DNA from: an uncultured Actinomycetes bacterium
GTDB lineage: Bacteria > Actinomycetota > Actinomycetes > Nanopelagicales > Nanopelagicaceae
Length of the DNA stretch: 64,000 nt
Assembly: GCA_903836945.1 (NCBI GenBank)
Contig: CAILSO010000055.1
Coordinates: 1 to 64,000, forward strand
Direction: 5' to 3'
The notes beneath the pieces were generated by a model, which made no database searches, was not told where the DNA came from, and saw only the letters and a list, made by a program, of their open reading frames with translations. Below, piece by piece: positions 56,929 through 64,000 of the stretch. Position 1 is the stretch's first letter. Every line of letters begins with the position of its first letter. The position numbers and the translations under genes were made by a program.

Positions 56929-57627
56929 ATGGCCTTCACGACGCATGATGAGATGAAGAAGATAGTACGCAAAATTGCTCGCACTGATCCCGCTTTCGCG
57001 CCAATAATTAAGGCTTCCGCTCTTTGCAATATCGGTCTTGATCCAAAACTTGCCGATGATCTAAATCCTGCTAACCCTGCCAATACAACCAAAGCAAAGA
57101 AGAAATACAGCAGAACTCATTACCAAACTCTGGTGAATTCAATATTGTCACAGCAATTGGCCATTAAAGCTGCGGATACCATCATCGAACGAGTTAAGGT
57201 TCTAAATGGCGGGAAAATTACGCCGCAAACCATGGTGGAGCTATCTGCTAAAGATTTGCGTGTTGCTGGAGTGTCTGGCGCAAAGGCTCGTGCTATCGCA
57301 GAGTTAACCGATGCTGTACTTTTGAAAGATATTGCTTTCCATAAATTTCCTCGCATGAGCAATGATGAGATCAGCACATCTTTAACCAATATCTGGGGCA
57401 TCGGACGTTGGACCGTTGAGATGTTTTTAATCTTTCACTTAGGTCGGTTAGATGTTTGGCCGGTTGGGGATTTAGCAGTGCGCCGAGGTTGGGAGAAACT
57501 CCACAAGTTAAAGGAGCAGATCGAGCCCAAGAAATTGGATTTACTTGGGGAACAATTTGCTGGTTACCAAAGTGTTGTTGCTTGGTATTGCTGGCGCGCA
57601 ACTGAGGGAGACAGCTCTACTTGGTAG
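56929..57627 (+). CDS. alkA: DNA-3-methyladenine glycosylase II-type HhH-GPD protein
   Basis: About 232 residues from the ATG at 56929. The ORF track uses 56890, which would overlap the divergent terC start. The helix-hairpin-helix GIGRWTVEMFLIFHLG and the catalytic Asp in VWPVGDLAVRRGW (about D179) identify a monofunctional alkylbase glycosylase. It lacks the N-terminal TATA-box-like domain of E. coli AlkA. It removes alkylated purines to start base-excision repair. Confidence 0.88.
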   Translation: MAFTTHDEMKKIVRKIARTDPAFAPIIKASALCNIGLDPKLADDLNPANPANTTKAKKKYSRTHYQTLVNSILSQQLAIKAADTIIERVKVLNGGKITPQTMVELSAKDLRVAGVSGAKARAIAELTDAVLLKDIAFHKFPRMSNDEISTSLTNIWGIGRWTVEMFLIFHLGRLDVWPVGDLAVRRGWEKLHKLKEQIEPKKLDLLGEQFAGYQSVVAWYCWRATEGDSSTW

Positions 57628-57632
57628 CTAAA

Positions 57633-58169
57633 TTAAGAGACCGGAAAAGCAACCCCCGTACTTGAGTGGCAATCATATCCATTTGGGTTTTTCTCCAAAT
57701 ATCTTTGGTGATAATCCTCAGCCGGCCAATAAACATGAGGTATGGCATCTTGGATCTCTGAACAAATTTCACCAAGCCCCTCGGCTGTAAGAGCGATCTG
57801 ATATTTAGCCCTGGATGCGTTGGCTTTAGCCATTTGATCTTGCGAGGTGGTAAAGATTGCACTTCGGTATTGAGTACCGATGTCGCCACCTTGTTGATTT
57901 AGCGAAGTTGGATCATGCATCGTCCAAAATTCCGCAAGTAATCTCTCGTATGAAATTATTTTTGGGTCAAAAATTACTTCAACGGTTTCGGCGTGACCGG
58001 TAACGCCGGTACAAACTTGCTCGTAACTTGGCGATGGACGCGTTCCGCCCATATAACCGACACTCGTTGAAATTACTCCTGGCAAATTCCAGAATCGCCG
58101 TTCTGCGCCCCAGAAGCATCCGGTAGCAAAAAAGGCTCTCTCTTCTTCAGAAATTTGATTCATGGGCAT
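57633..58169 (-). CDS. msrA: peptide methionine sulfoxide reductase A
   Basis: 178 residues. The catalytic Cys lies in FATGCFWGAERRFW (about C18), with the family blocks SVGYMGGTRPSPSYEQVCTGVTGHAE and YRSAIFTTSQDQ. It reduces methionine-S-sulfoxide in proteins. Two ATGs (58169, 58163) are possible. It is convergent with alkA, 5 nt between stops. Confidence 0.94.
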   Translation of the reverse strand: MPMNQISEEERAFFATGCFWGAERRFWNLPGVISTSVGYMGGTRPSPSYEQVCTGVTGHAETVEVIFDPKIISYERLLAEFWTMHDPTSLNQQGGDIGTQYRSAIFTTSQDQMAKANASRAKYQIALTAEGLGEICSEIQDAIPHVYWPAEDYHQRYLEKNPNGYDCHSSTGVAFPVS

Positions 58170-58212
58170 ATCTTTGCAGTAACGATAGGCTTACGCTCGC
58201 TAAAACTATCCC

Positions 58213-58284
58213 GCCCCCGTAGCTCAGGGGATAGAGCACTGCCCTCCGGAGGCAGGTGCGCAGGTTCGATTCCTGCCGGGGGCA
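58213..58284 (+). tRNA. tRNA-Arg (anticodon CCG)
   Basis: Acceptor GCCCCCG pairs with CGGGGGC. The D-arm AGCTCAGGGGATAGAGC is standard. The anticodon stem CTGCC/GGCAG encloses CTCCGGA (anticodon CCG), followed by T-arm CAGGTTCGATTCCTG. CCA is not encoded, unlike the tRNA-Leu in this window. Confidence 0.95.
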
Positions 58285-58401
58285 CTTTGATACGTATCAT
58301 TCGATGCGCTCGGATTAACTCGCAGAAATTTCTAAATCGCGATAATTATCAGTAAATACCAATAAATTTTCGCAAATCACAAAAGTAAATCTCCTACACC
58401 C

Positions 58402-58430
58402 TTGTTATCAGAGCAATATCACGCGATAAT
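58402..58430 (+). promoter_or_regulatory. housekeeping-type promoter of whiB1
   Basis: TTGTTA, 17-bp spacer, GATAAT, about 40 nt before the start. The best -35/-10 pair seen in the window. A GATACGTATC palindrome lies about 110 bp further upstream, near 58290. Confidence 0.55.
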
Positions 58431-58469
58431 TGCGCCTTCCAAAAGATAAAAATTTAAGGAGCATTCCCC

Positions 58470-58739
58470 ATGGACTGGCGCCATCAATCTGCTTGCCGAG
58501 AAGAAGATCCAGAACTCTTCTTCCCTGTCGGCAACACCGGCCCAGCTTTGGCCCAAATTGAAGAAGCAAAAAAGGTTTGCGAACGCTGTCCGGTAAAAGA
58601 ACCTTGCCTGGCTTGGGCTCTAGAGAGTGGTCAGGATGCTGGAGTTTGGGGCGGACTTTCCGAAGATGAACGACGGGCGCTAAAGCGTCGCGCAGCTCGT
58701 AACCGCGCACGCATGATGGAAAGCCAGAATCAGTTTTAA
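58470..58739 (+). CDS. whiB1: WhiB-family iron-sulfur regulator (WhiB1-like)
   Basis: 89 residues. Four Cys (C9, C37, C40, C46) hold a [4Fe-4S] cluster, followed by the GVWGG turn (about 58-62) and the basic RRALKRRAARNRAR tail for DNA contact. WhiB proteins sense NO or O2 through the cluster and bind the major sigma factor. The neighbour is a PdtaS-type kinase, as for mycobacterial whiB1. ATG with a strong AAGGAG 8 nt upstream, unlike the leaderless neighbours. Convergent with the kinase, 4-nt overlap of stops. Confidence 0.93.
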   Translation: MDWRHQSACREEDPELFFPVGNTGPALAQIEEAKKVCERCPVKEPCLAWALESGQDAGVWGGLSEDERRALKRRAARNRARMMESQNQF

Positions 58740-60202
58740 TTAACTACGAAATTTAATCCGGCAACTGTTTCATTTCCACTACGCCTTATCTCAATACTGC
58801 CCTTTAATTCATTTTCGGTAAGAGTTTTAACTATCTGCAACCCCAGATTTGATGACTCCCCCAAGTTAAAGCCCGCCGGCAATCCGACGCCATTGTCTAT
58901 AACTCGCACCTGGACTGTTGAATTTTCGCGCACGACTTCAACCCGCAACTCATCGCCACTTTGATCTAGACCGTGCTCTAAGGCGTTATGAATTAATTCG
59001 GTAATTACTAAAGCAAGTGGTGTGGCAATTTGAGAATCAAATATTCCAAAAGTTCCAACCTTGGAGACTTTTACTGGCCGAGAACTCAGCTCAATTGCAT
59101 TTGGAACAATTCGCTCATAGACCTCATCAAAGGCCACGCTTTCGGCAGAACTTGCGGAAAGTGTTTCATGAACGATGGCGATTGAGGCTACACGCCTAAC
59201 CGCTTCCGAGAGCGCCGCCTGAGCCGCAGGATCTTCAACACGTCTAGATTGCAGCCGAAGTAGCGCCGAGACGGTCTGTAAATTATTTTTAACTCGGTGG
59301 TGAATCTCGCGAATGGTCGCATCCTTGGTTAAAAGCGCGCGATCTCGCCTTCTAAGTTCGGTGACATTGTGAATTAAAACTATCGCCCCGATGTGGTCGC
59401 TACCGGCGATTAATGGCATCGCCAATAAATCAAATATGCCCGCGCTATTTTCAAATTCCTCGCGTCGCACACTCTTGCCACTCATGCGATTTAGCCAAGT
59501 TTCATCAGTTGGCTGCAATTGTTTTGGAATAACAGATTCAATTACTTCGCCCAATTTATGGTTCTCTAACTCACCGCTCCAACCTGCTCTGTTAAATGCC
59601 GATCTAGCATTTGGGCTGGCATATGAAATGGTTCCGGAGGCATCTAACCGAATTAACCCATCCCCAACGCGTGGGGCTGACTGCGAGCGATAAATATTAT
59701 TTTGGATTGGGAAGGTACCTTCTGCAACCATTCGATAAATCTTGTGCGCGATCTCACGATAATTCAATTCAAGCTTTGATGGTGTGCGCATCGATTCCGC
59801 GCTTCGGTGGCGCGAGATAACGGCAATCACTCTTCCTTCATAGGAGACCGGGATGATCTCCTGCTTGATCAAAATATCGCCCACTAATTCTGGTTCGATA
59901 TCACGATCAATCTCGCCCTTTGAAAGTGCCTGATCGATACGAGGATTTGCTCCCCAATTTAATTCATCGCCAATAACATCATTTGCAAAAACCGTGGCAG
60001 CAGTCGTGGGGCGAATATGTGCGAGGGCGATATGACCTTCTGGCCAACTCTGATAATCCTTACGTTTTGGTACCCACAAAATAAGATCTGCAAAAGATAA
60101 ATCCGAAAGCAATTGCCATTCGGCAAGTAGGTCGGCAATCCGCGCCCGGTCAGAATCGCTCAACGCGGTTTGCGTTGCGATCCGTTCCTCGAGCGTTGCC
60201 AT
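58736..60202 (-). CDS. pdtaS: PdtaS-type sensor histidine kinase
   Basis: 488 residues, cytoplasmic. The N-terminal GAF-like domain (about 20-150) and a PAS domain (about 165-285) lead into HisKA_2, with the phospho-acceptor His in TIREIHHRVKNNLQTVSALLRLQSRR (about 305), and a HATPase domain (LVITELIHNALEHGL and VIDNGVGLPAGF). In mycobacteria PdtaS phosphorylates the ANTAR antiterminator PdtaR; no such partner is in this window. ATG with CGGAG upstream. Confidence 0.92.
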   Translation of the reverse strand: MATLEERIATQTALSDSDRARIADLLAEWQLLSDLSFADLILWVPKRKDYQSWPEGHIALAHIRPTTAATVFANDVIGDELNWGANPRIDQALSKGEIDRDIEPELVGDILIKQEIIPVSYEGRVIAVISRHRSAESMRTPSKLELNYREIAHKIYRMVAEGTFPIQNNIYRSQSAPRVGDGLIRLDASGTISYASPNARSAFNRAGWSGELENHKLGEVIESVIPKQLQPTDETWLNRMSGKSVRREEFENSAGIFDLLAMPLIAGSDHIGAIVLIHNVTELRRRDRALLTKDATIREIHHRVKNNLQTVSALLRLQSRRVEDPAAQAALSEAVRRVASIAIVHETLSASSAESVAFDEVYERIVPNAIELSSRPVKVSKVGTFGIFDSQIATPLALVITELIHNALEHGLDQSGDELRVEVVRENSTVQVRVIDNGVGLPAGFNLGESSNLGLQIVKTLTENELKGSIEIRRSGNETVAGLNFVVN

Positions 60203-60231
60203 AAGTTCTCCGATTTGAGTCTGAGGCTAAA

Positions 60232-61314
60232 TTACTTTAGCTCGGTAACGATCCTACCAATCTCCTTATTGAATGGGGAATTTCGTTTGCTCGGGGCACT
60301 AAAGATGCGATTTACCTTTGAGTCAATTGGTAAGACAAATTTTGCTTCACCACTAACCATCGAAAGAAAGCGCTTCTCCAATGCCCGATCCTCCCTTGTT
60401 GATCCCGATTGGTTTAAGAGATAGATAATCGGCAATTTTCTAATCAGGATTGGAAATTGGCTCATGAAGGCTTCAAGTCGAATAAGGCTTAGGCCAGTAG
60501 ATTTGCAGATATAGATCAATGTTGTTGTTTGTTCTAGGATGGAATTTATAAGTCCGGCCTGCCATCTTCGATCTGTCACAACTTCTTCTAGTGGTGGCAG
60601 TGCTCCAATATCAAAGATATTTAGCTTGGTTGTTAAATTGTGGTCCCTTGCCAGGCTGTTTGGCTTGGCGCTTGGATCAACTCGATGAACACCTAAGTTC
60701 GAATTTCCAATCTCACTTCGCCCTACTAAATATTCAATAGATTGGGATCGAACATCGGCATCGATAATCGAAACACCGCCAAATGCCGCGGCATAGTTGG
60801 CAATATTTAATGCTAAAAGGCTTCGACCTGGCGCCCCGGTAGTGCCGGTAACCGCGATGTTCTTAACCTTTGCAACCTTCTTTGAGTATTGCGAATCCTC
60901 TCTAAAGTGGGAGGAGGATCTTGGGACCGAACCTTCTGTATCACTAAATGTCGGTGTTTGGCCTTGTGCTGATGCTTGGTCCTGAACAATCAATGGCAGT
61001 CGCAATTGTGAGCGGATGTGACTCATTAATAGGTGGGCATTACTTCCAATCCCATCGATATTTATAAGAGTTATCGCCGGCGATTCAAAATTTTGCAAAA
61101 TATCTTTTACCAATCCAGGTAGATCGCTCTTGTAAATCAGAATCGTTCTGGTATTTGCGCCCCGCTCGGTTAAGAAATTACTTAGCCCCTCAAAGTCGAA
61201 GGCGCGAAAAACAATACTCCAACCTTGCGAGAAGAGCAGCTGCGATAAATAATCTTCAGCATCGGCATCAGCGATCGCGGTCACTACTTGAATTTGTGGG
61301 ATTTCAGATTGCAC
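60232..61314 (-). CDS. CpaE-like MinD-family ATPase of a Flp/Tad pilus system
   Basis: 360 residues. A receiver-like N-terminal domain (about 1-130) is followed by a linker and a MinD-like ATPase domain (VKNIAVTGTTGAPGRSLLALNIANYAAAFGGVSIIDADVRS, about 150-190). The deviant Walker A usually reads KGGxGKT; here it is TTGAPGRS with no Lys at either usual place, so ATP hydrolysis may be lost or altered. CpaE-type proteins position Tad pili. It overlaps the CpaB-like gene by 11 nt. No cpaF or flp gene is in the window. Confidence 0.72.
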   Translation of the reverse strand: MQSEIPQIQVVTAIADADAEDYLSQLLFSQGWSIVFRAFDFEGLSNFLTERGANTRTILIYKSDLPGLVKDILQNFESPAITLINIDGIGSNAHLLMSHIRSQLRLPLIVQDQASAQGQTPTFSDTEGSVPRSSSHFREDSQYSKKVAKVKNIAVTGTTGAPGRSLLALNIANYAAAFGGVSIIDADVRSQSIEYLVGRSEIGNSNLGVHRVDPSAKPNSLARDHNLTTKLNIFDIGALPPLEEVVTDRRWQAGLINSILEQTTTLIYICKSTGLSLIRLEAFMSQFPILIRKLPIIYLLNQSGSTREDRALEKRFLSMVSGEAKFVLPIDSKVNRIFSAPSKRNSPFNKEIGRIVTELK

Positions 61315-61927
61315 TTCGCACCATCACAATCCGACCTGAGGCGATATTTGCTAGAAGATCTAAGGTTAATTTCGATGGAACTTTCAGAATCACTCCAATA
61401 TCTCCGCCTAAGTCACGGGATTTAATATCGATGCTCTCTACGCTTAATTTCTCGCCAACCAAAGTAGTAGTAACTCCCTTCGAAGAAGCAATACCAGAGG
61501 CTGGCAGAACATATACATCAACGACTTGCCCCTTAGCTAGATCAGCTGGTAAATCGTTCTTGGCAATTTTTAGTGGAACTGAATTTAGATCAGCGCCTTG
61601 CGTATTGCGGCTTAGAGCTGCGGCCGGAATTATCTCCCCGGCTCCGACTTTTCTCACCACCGTGGTGCCGATTAATTTGGCATTGGTCGAAAGATAGAGC
61701 TTTGAATTTTGTGGAAGAAGCACTTTTGTCTTTACTAAATCTGTACTTGCAACTACATCACCTACTGCTAATTCTCCCTTGGTAGACCAAACTAGAACTG
61801 ATCGATTTGCCGCGCTGGTTAAGAGTAGGGCCGATACAAGTGATAGAAGTAGAAGTCCTGCGCCAAATAGCGCCCTCGGATTTCGGCGGCGAATAAAGTT
61901 TGAGTCGATATATTCGGTTAAGTTCAT
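61304..61927 (-). CDS. CpaB/RcpC-like SAF-domain protein of a Flp/Tad pilus system
   Basis: 207 residues. One N-terminal membrane helix (ALFGAGLLLLSLVSALLLTSAA, about 19-40) is followed by a SAF domain (VVASTDLVKTKVLLPQNSKLYLSTNAKLIGTTVVRKVGAGEIIPAAAL). CpaB/RcpC proteins are periplasmic or outer-face parts of Tad pilus assembly. It leads the CpaE-like gene. The rest of the pilus locus may lie elsewhere. Confidence 0.75.
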   Translation of the reverse strand: MNLTEYIDSNFIRRRNPRALFGAGLLLLSLVSALLLTSAANRSVLVWSTKGELAVGDVVASTDLVKTKVLLPQNSKLYLSTNAKLIGTTVVRKVGAGEIIPAAALSRNTQGADLNSVPLKIAKNDLPADLAKGQVVDVYVLPASGIASSKGVTTTLVGEKLSVESIDIKSRDLGGDIGVILKVPSKLTLDLLANIASGRIVMVRSAI

Positions 61928-62057
61928 GCCCGATTAATACTCGCTTCGGGCAGCTCTAACTTGGGTTAATCCACAGGATTGCCGTGCGTGACCGGCCGCA
62001 GCAAAAGCCATCCTTTCGGATGATTACAGGACCACCTGGGTTCTAGAGGATGCGATC

Positions 62058-62591
62058 ATGGAATTAAAAATTAAAGAAGTTGCGATCAAATCTGCTGCCG
62101 CAAAATCACCATTCGATGACCGCCTATGGGAGCATCCAATGCTTGAGTTATATAAGGCGGAATTAATCGCCGAAGAGGTTCTCTTACCTAGAAAGCTCTA
62201 CCTTGTACCAACGCCGGAATATTACGGTTCAAGCTTCAACGAACTAGTTGATAGCGAATTTGCACCACAGCCATCACCATTAGCAGAGCTCCCCGATTTG
62301 GAGAGCTGGGTAAATCGATTTGTCTTGACCACGGTTGAAATATGGAGTGGTCGAAGAAGTGCGATGCAACTTGCTCGGTACTGCCATCGCCAAGTTCATC
62401 ATCAATTGGTAAATAAATCAGCAGCTATTACTGCTAGTCCAAAAATTAGGAAGCTTTATATAAGTCAACCAATTGAAGGTGTCTGCGAAACTACAGTTAC
62501 CTTGCGAATCGAGGATCGGGTTAGATCGCTCATTCTCAGGTTCGAGGGTGTAGATAAGCGCTGGCTTTGTACTGAATTAGTATTGCTTTAA
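62058..62591 (+). CDS. Rv3235-family protein
   Basis: 177 residues. The middle block ELPDLESWVNRFVLTTVEIWSGRRSAMQLARYCHRQVHHQL and the end RIEDRVRSLILRFEGVDKRWLCTELVLL match the Rv3235-type family that sits beside secA in Actinobacteria. Its function is unknown. ATG with an AGAGGA site 7 nt upstream. The last codons lie in the first unit of a tandem repeat. Confidence 0.8.
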   Translation: MELKIKEVAIKSAAAKSPFDDRLWEHPMLELYKAELIAEEVLLPRKLYLVPTPEYYGSSFNELVDSEFAPQPSPLAELPDLESWVNRFVLTTVEIWSGRRSAMQLARYCHRQVHHQLVNKSAAITASPKIRKLYISQPIEGVCETTVTLRIEDRVRSLILRFEGVDKRWLCTELVLL

Positions 62592-62650
62592 CTTAATTAG
62601 TATTGTTTTAACTTAATTAGTATTGTTTTAACTTAATTAGTATTGTTTTA
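62571..62650. repeat. 20-bp tandem repeat from the Rv3235-family gene end
   Basis: Four units of ACTTAATTAGTATTGTTTTA, head to tail. The first (ACTGAATTAGTATTGCTTTA) encodes the last residues of the Rv3235-family protein and its stop; the rest fill the gap to secA. Confidence 0.9.
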
Positions 62651-62656
62651 AAAGGC

Positions 62657-64000
62657 CTAGCTAGCCCCGTGGCAACGCTTGTACTTCTTGCCTGAACCAC
62701 ATGGGCATGGAGCATTGCGTGATGTTCCGCCTTCAGTATGGACTGAACCATCTTCATCCGCAGCGGTATATCGAAGTTCGGCGGCTGGTGCTACTGGAGG
62801 TGTTAGCCCCTTAGCTTCAACATCGCCTGTTCCTTCTTCAACATTTACTTCGACGTTAAAGAGGAAGCCGACAAGTTCTTCCTTGATCGCATCCATCATC
62901 GCGACGAATAAGTCATAACCCTCTTTTTGATATTCAACAAGTGGGTCGCGTTGGGCCATTGCGCGAAGGCCAATACCTTCTTGCAGGTAATCCATTTCAT
63001 ACAAGTGCTCGCGCCACTTACGATCTAATACTGAAAGTAATACCTTGCGTTCGAGTTCACGCATCACAGGTTCGCTGAGCGTTGCTTCCCTGTTTTCATA
63101 AGCCTTCTCAACATCGGCAAGTACCCGATCCAGCAATAAATCTGAATCGATTGCGCCGTAACTTCCGAGTTCGGCAACTAATCGTTCGGGTGTAAATGAG
63201 ATCGGATAGAGCGCGGTCAGCGCGGTCCAAAGTGTTGCTAGATCCCAATCCTCGGCAAAGCCTTCGGCGGTAGCAGCCTCGACATAGGCACTAACGGTGT
63301 CGGCGATGAATGTTTGAACTTGCTCCTTGATATCTGCACCCTCAAGGACTTCGCGACGCTCGCGATAAACGACTTCGCGTTGGCGGTTCATGACATCGTC
63401 ATACTTCAAAACATTCTTTCGCATCTCAAAGTTGAGTGATTCAACTTGGGTCTGTGCTGATCGAATCGCATTTGAAACCATCTTTGATTCGATTGGCACA
63501 TCATCGGCAATTCCAGCTGCGCCGAGGAATCTCTCGACTAATCCAGAGTTAAAGCGACGCATTAGATCATCCTGCAAAGATAGGTAGAAACGTGATTCAC
63601 CCGGATCGCCTTGGCGACCAGAACGTCCGCGAAGCTGATTATCAATACGACGCGACTCGTGGCGTTCGGTTCCAAGAACGTACAAACCACCAAGACCAAT
63701 CACGACTTCATGTTCCTTAGCCACGGCCGCTTTTTGTTTAGCAATTTCTGCCGGCCATGCCGCTTCGTACTCTTCGGCATTTTCTACCGGGCTTAAGCCA
63801 CGACGTTGTAATTCAAAATCTGCCATAAATTCTGGGTTGCCGCCGAGCATGATGTCGGTACCGCGACCGGCCATATTTGTTGCAACGGTTACGGCGCCAA
63901 CCGTTCCGGCGCGAGCAATAATTGCAGCCTCACGTTCGTGTTGCTTTGCATTAAGTACTTCATGTGGAATGCCACGCTTTTTAAGAAGTGATGAAAGCTC
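62657..64000 (-). CDS. secA: preprotein translocase ATPase SecA (3' part)
   Basis: About 447 C-terminal residues; the frame stays open to the window edge. The ORF track's internal Met at 63874 is not the true start. Visible are the conserved helicase block [13 protein letters not shown] and [47 protein letters not shown], then scaffold and wing domains. The C-terminal zinc motif [13 protein letters not shown] binds SecB or lipid. SecA drives secretion through SecYEG. It is convergent with the Rv3235-family gene. Confidence 0.96.
   Translation of the reverse strand, partial: ELSSLLKKRGIPHEVLNAKQHEREAAIIARAGTVGAVTVATNMAGRGTDIMLGGNPEFMADFELQRRGLSPVENAEEYEAAWPAEIAKQKAAVAKEHEVVIGLGGLYVLGTERHESRRIDNQLRGRSGRQGDPGESRFYLSLQDDLMRRFNSGLVERFLGAAGIADDVPIESKMVSNAIRSAQTQVESLNFEMRKNVLKYDDVMNRQREVVYRERREVLEGADIKEQVQTFIADTVSAYVEAATAEGFAEDWDLATLWTALTALYPISFTPERLVAELGSYGAIDSDLLLDRVLADVEKAYENREATLSEPVMRELERKVLLSVLDRKWREHLYEMDYLQEGIGLRAMAQRDPLVEYQKEGYDLFVAMMDAIKEELVGFLFNVEVNVEEGTGDVEAKGLTPPVAPAAELRYTAADEDGSVHTEGGTSRNAPCPCGSGKKYKRCHGAS

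Overview
The window looks like a chromosomal segment of a small-genome, AT-leaning actinobacterium. The markers are a WhiB1-type regulator beside a PdtaS-type sensor kinase, an Rv3235-family protein beside secA, the mec-cysO-cysM-murI-rph-rdgB block and the argS-lysA-hom-thrC-thrB-rho-rpmE-prfA-prmC block. The low G+C, very short intergenic gaps and frequent leaderless promoters fit the freshwater acI group (Nanopelagicales, Planktophila-like). That placement is inferred from gene content and style; no rRNA or phylogeny was available. No insertion sequence, prophage, integrase or CRISPR array was seen, and no gene-free stretch exceeds about 250 bases.

Layout. 1-5.3 kb (minus): start of an unidentified gene, an alpha-ketoglutarate-semialdehyde-type dehydrogenase, and a two-gene heterodimeric ABC exporter. 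5.4-17.1 kb (minus): prmC, prfA, rpmE, rho, thrB, thrC, hom, lysA, argS, xylA, joining translation termination, transcription termination and aspartate-family amino-acid synthesis. 17.2-23.2 kb: tRNA-Leu, a Pro/Ala-rich secreted protein, a secreted esterase, a DinB protein, a DivIVA-like coiled-coil protein, an OatA-like acyltransferase, and a membrane protein with a histone-H1-like Lys/Ala tail. 23.3-30.2 kb (minus): rdgB, rph, murI, cysM, cysO, mec, DUF2017, clpS, a GH18-like secreted protein, DUF3039. 30.2-36.8 kb: argF, three-subunit proton-translocating transhydrogenase, pirin, an alpha/beta hydrolase and a lipoprotein. 36.8-40.1 kb (minus): a permease-YHS fusion, a GT4-like protein, HPF and a secreted Lys-rich protein.

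40.2-49.5 kb is a surface-polysaccharide locus. It has a Wzm/Wzt-type ABC exporter, two glycosyltransferases and homologues of all five WbpA/B/E/D/I steps that turn UDP-GlcNAc into UDP-2,3-diacetamido-2,3-dideoxy-D-mannuronic acid. 49.6-57.6 kb: an anchored dimethylformamidase-like protein, two small membrane proteins, a coupled MalY-type / FAD-oxidoreductase / MetB-type operon, and divergent terC and alkA. 57.6-64 kb: msrA, tRNA-Arg, whiB1, pdtaS, CpaE-like and CpaB-like pilus-assembly proteins, an Rv3235-family gene and the 3' two-thirds or less of secA.

The main cross-window signals are: (1) a recurring TANNNT-(6 or 7 nt)-start codon arrangement at about 15 genes, which implies leaderless mRNAs and fixes several start codons; (2) short tandem duplications placed at or just after stop codons at six loci; (3) three proteins with H1-like AKK repeats in three different cellular settings; (4) a CysO sulfur carrier that ends in GGCN rather than GG, encoded beside its likely JAMM processing protease.
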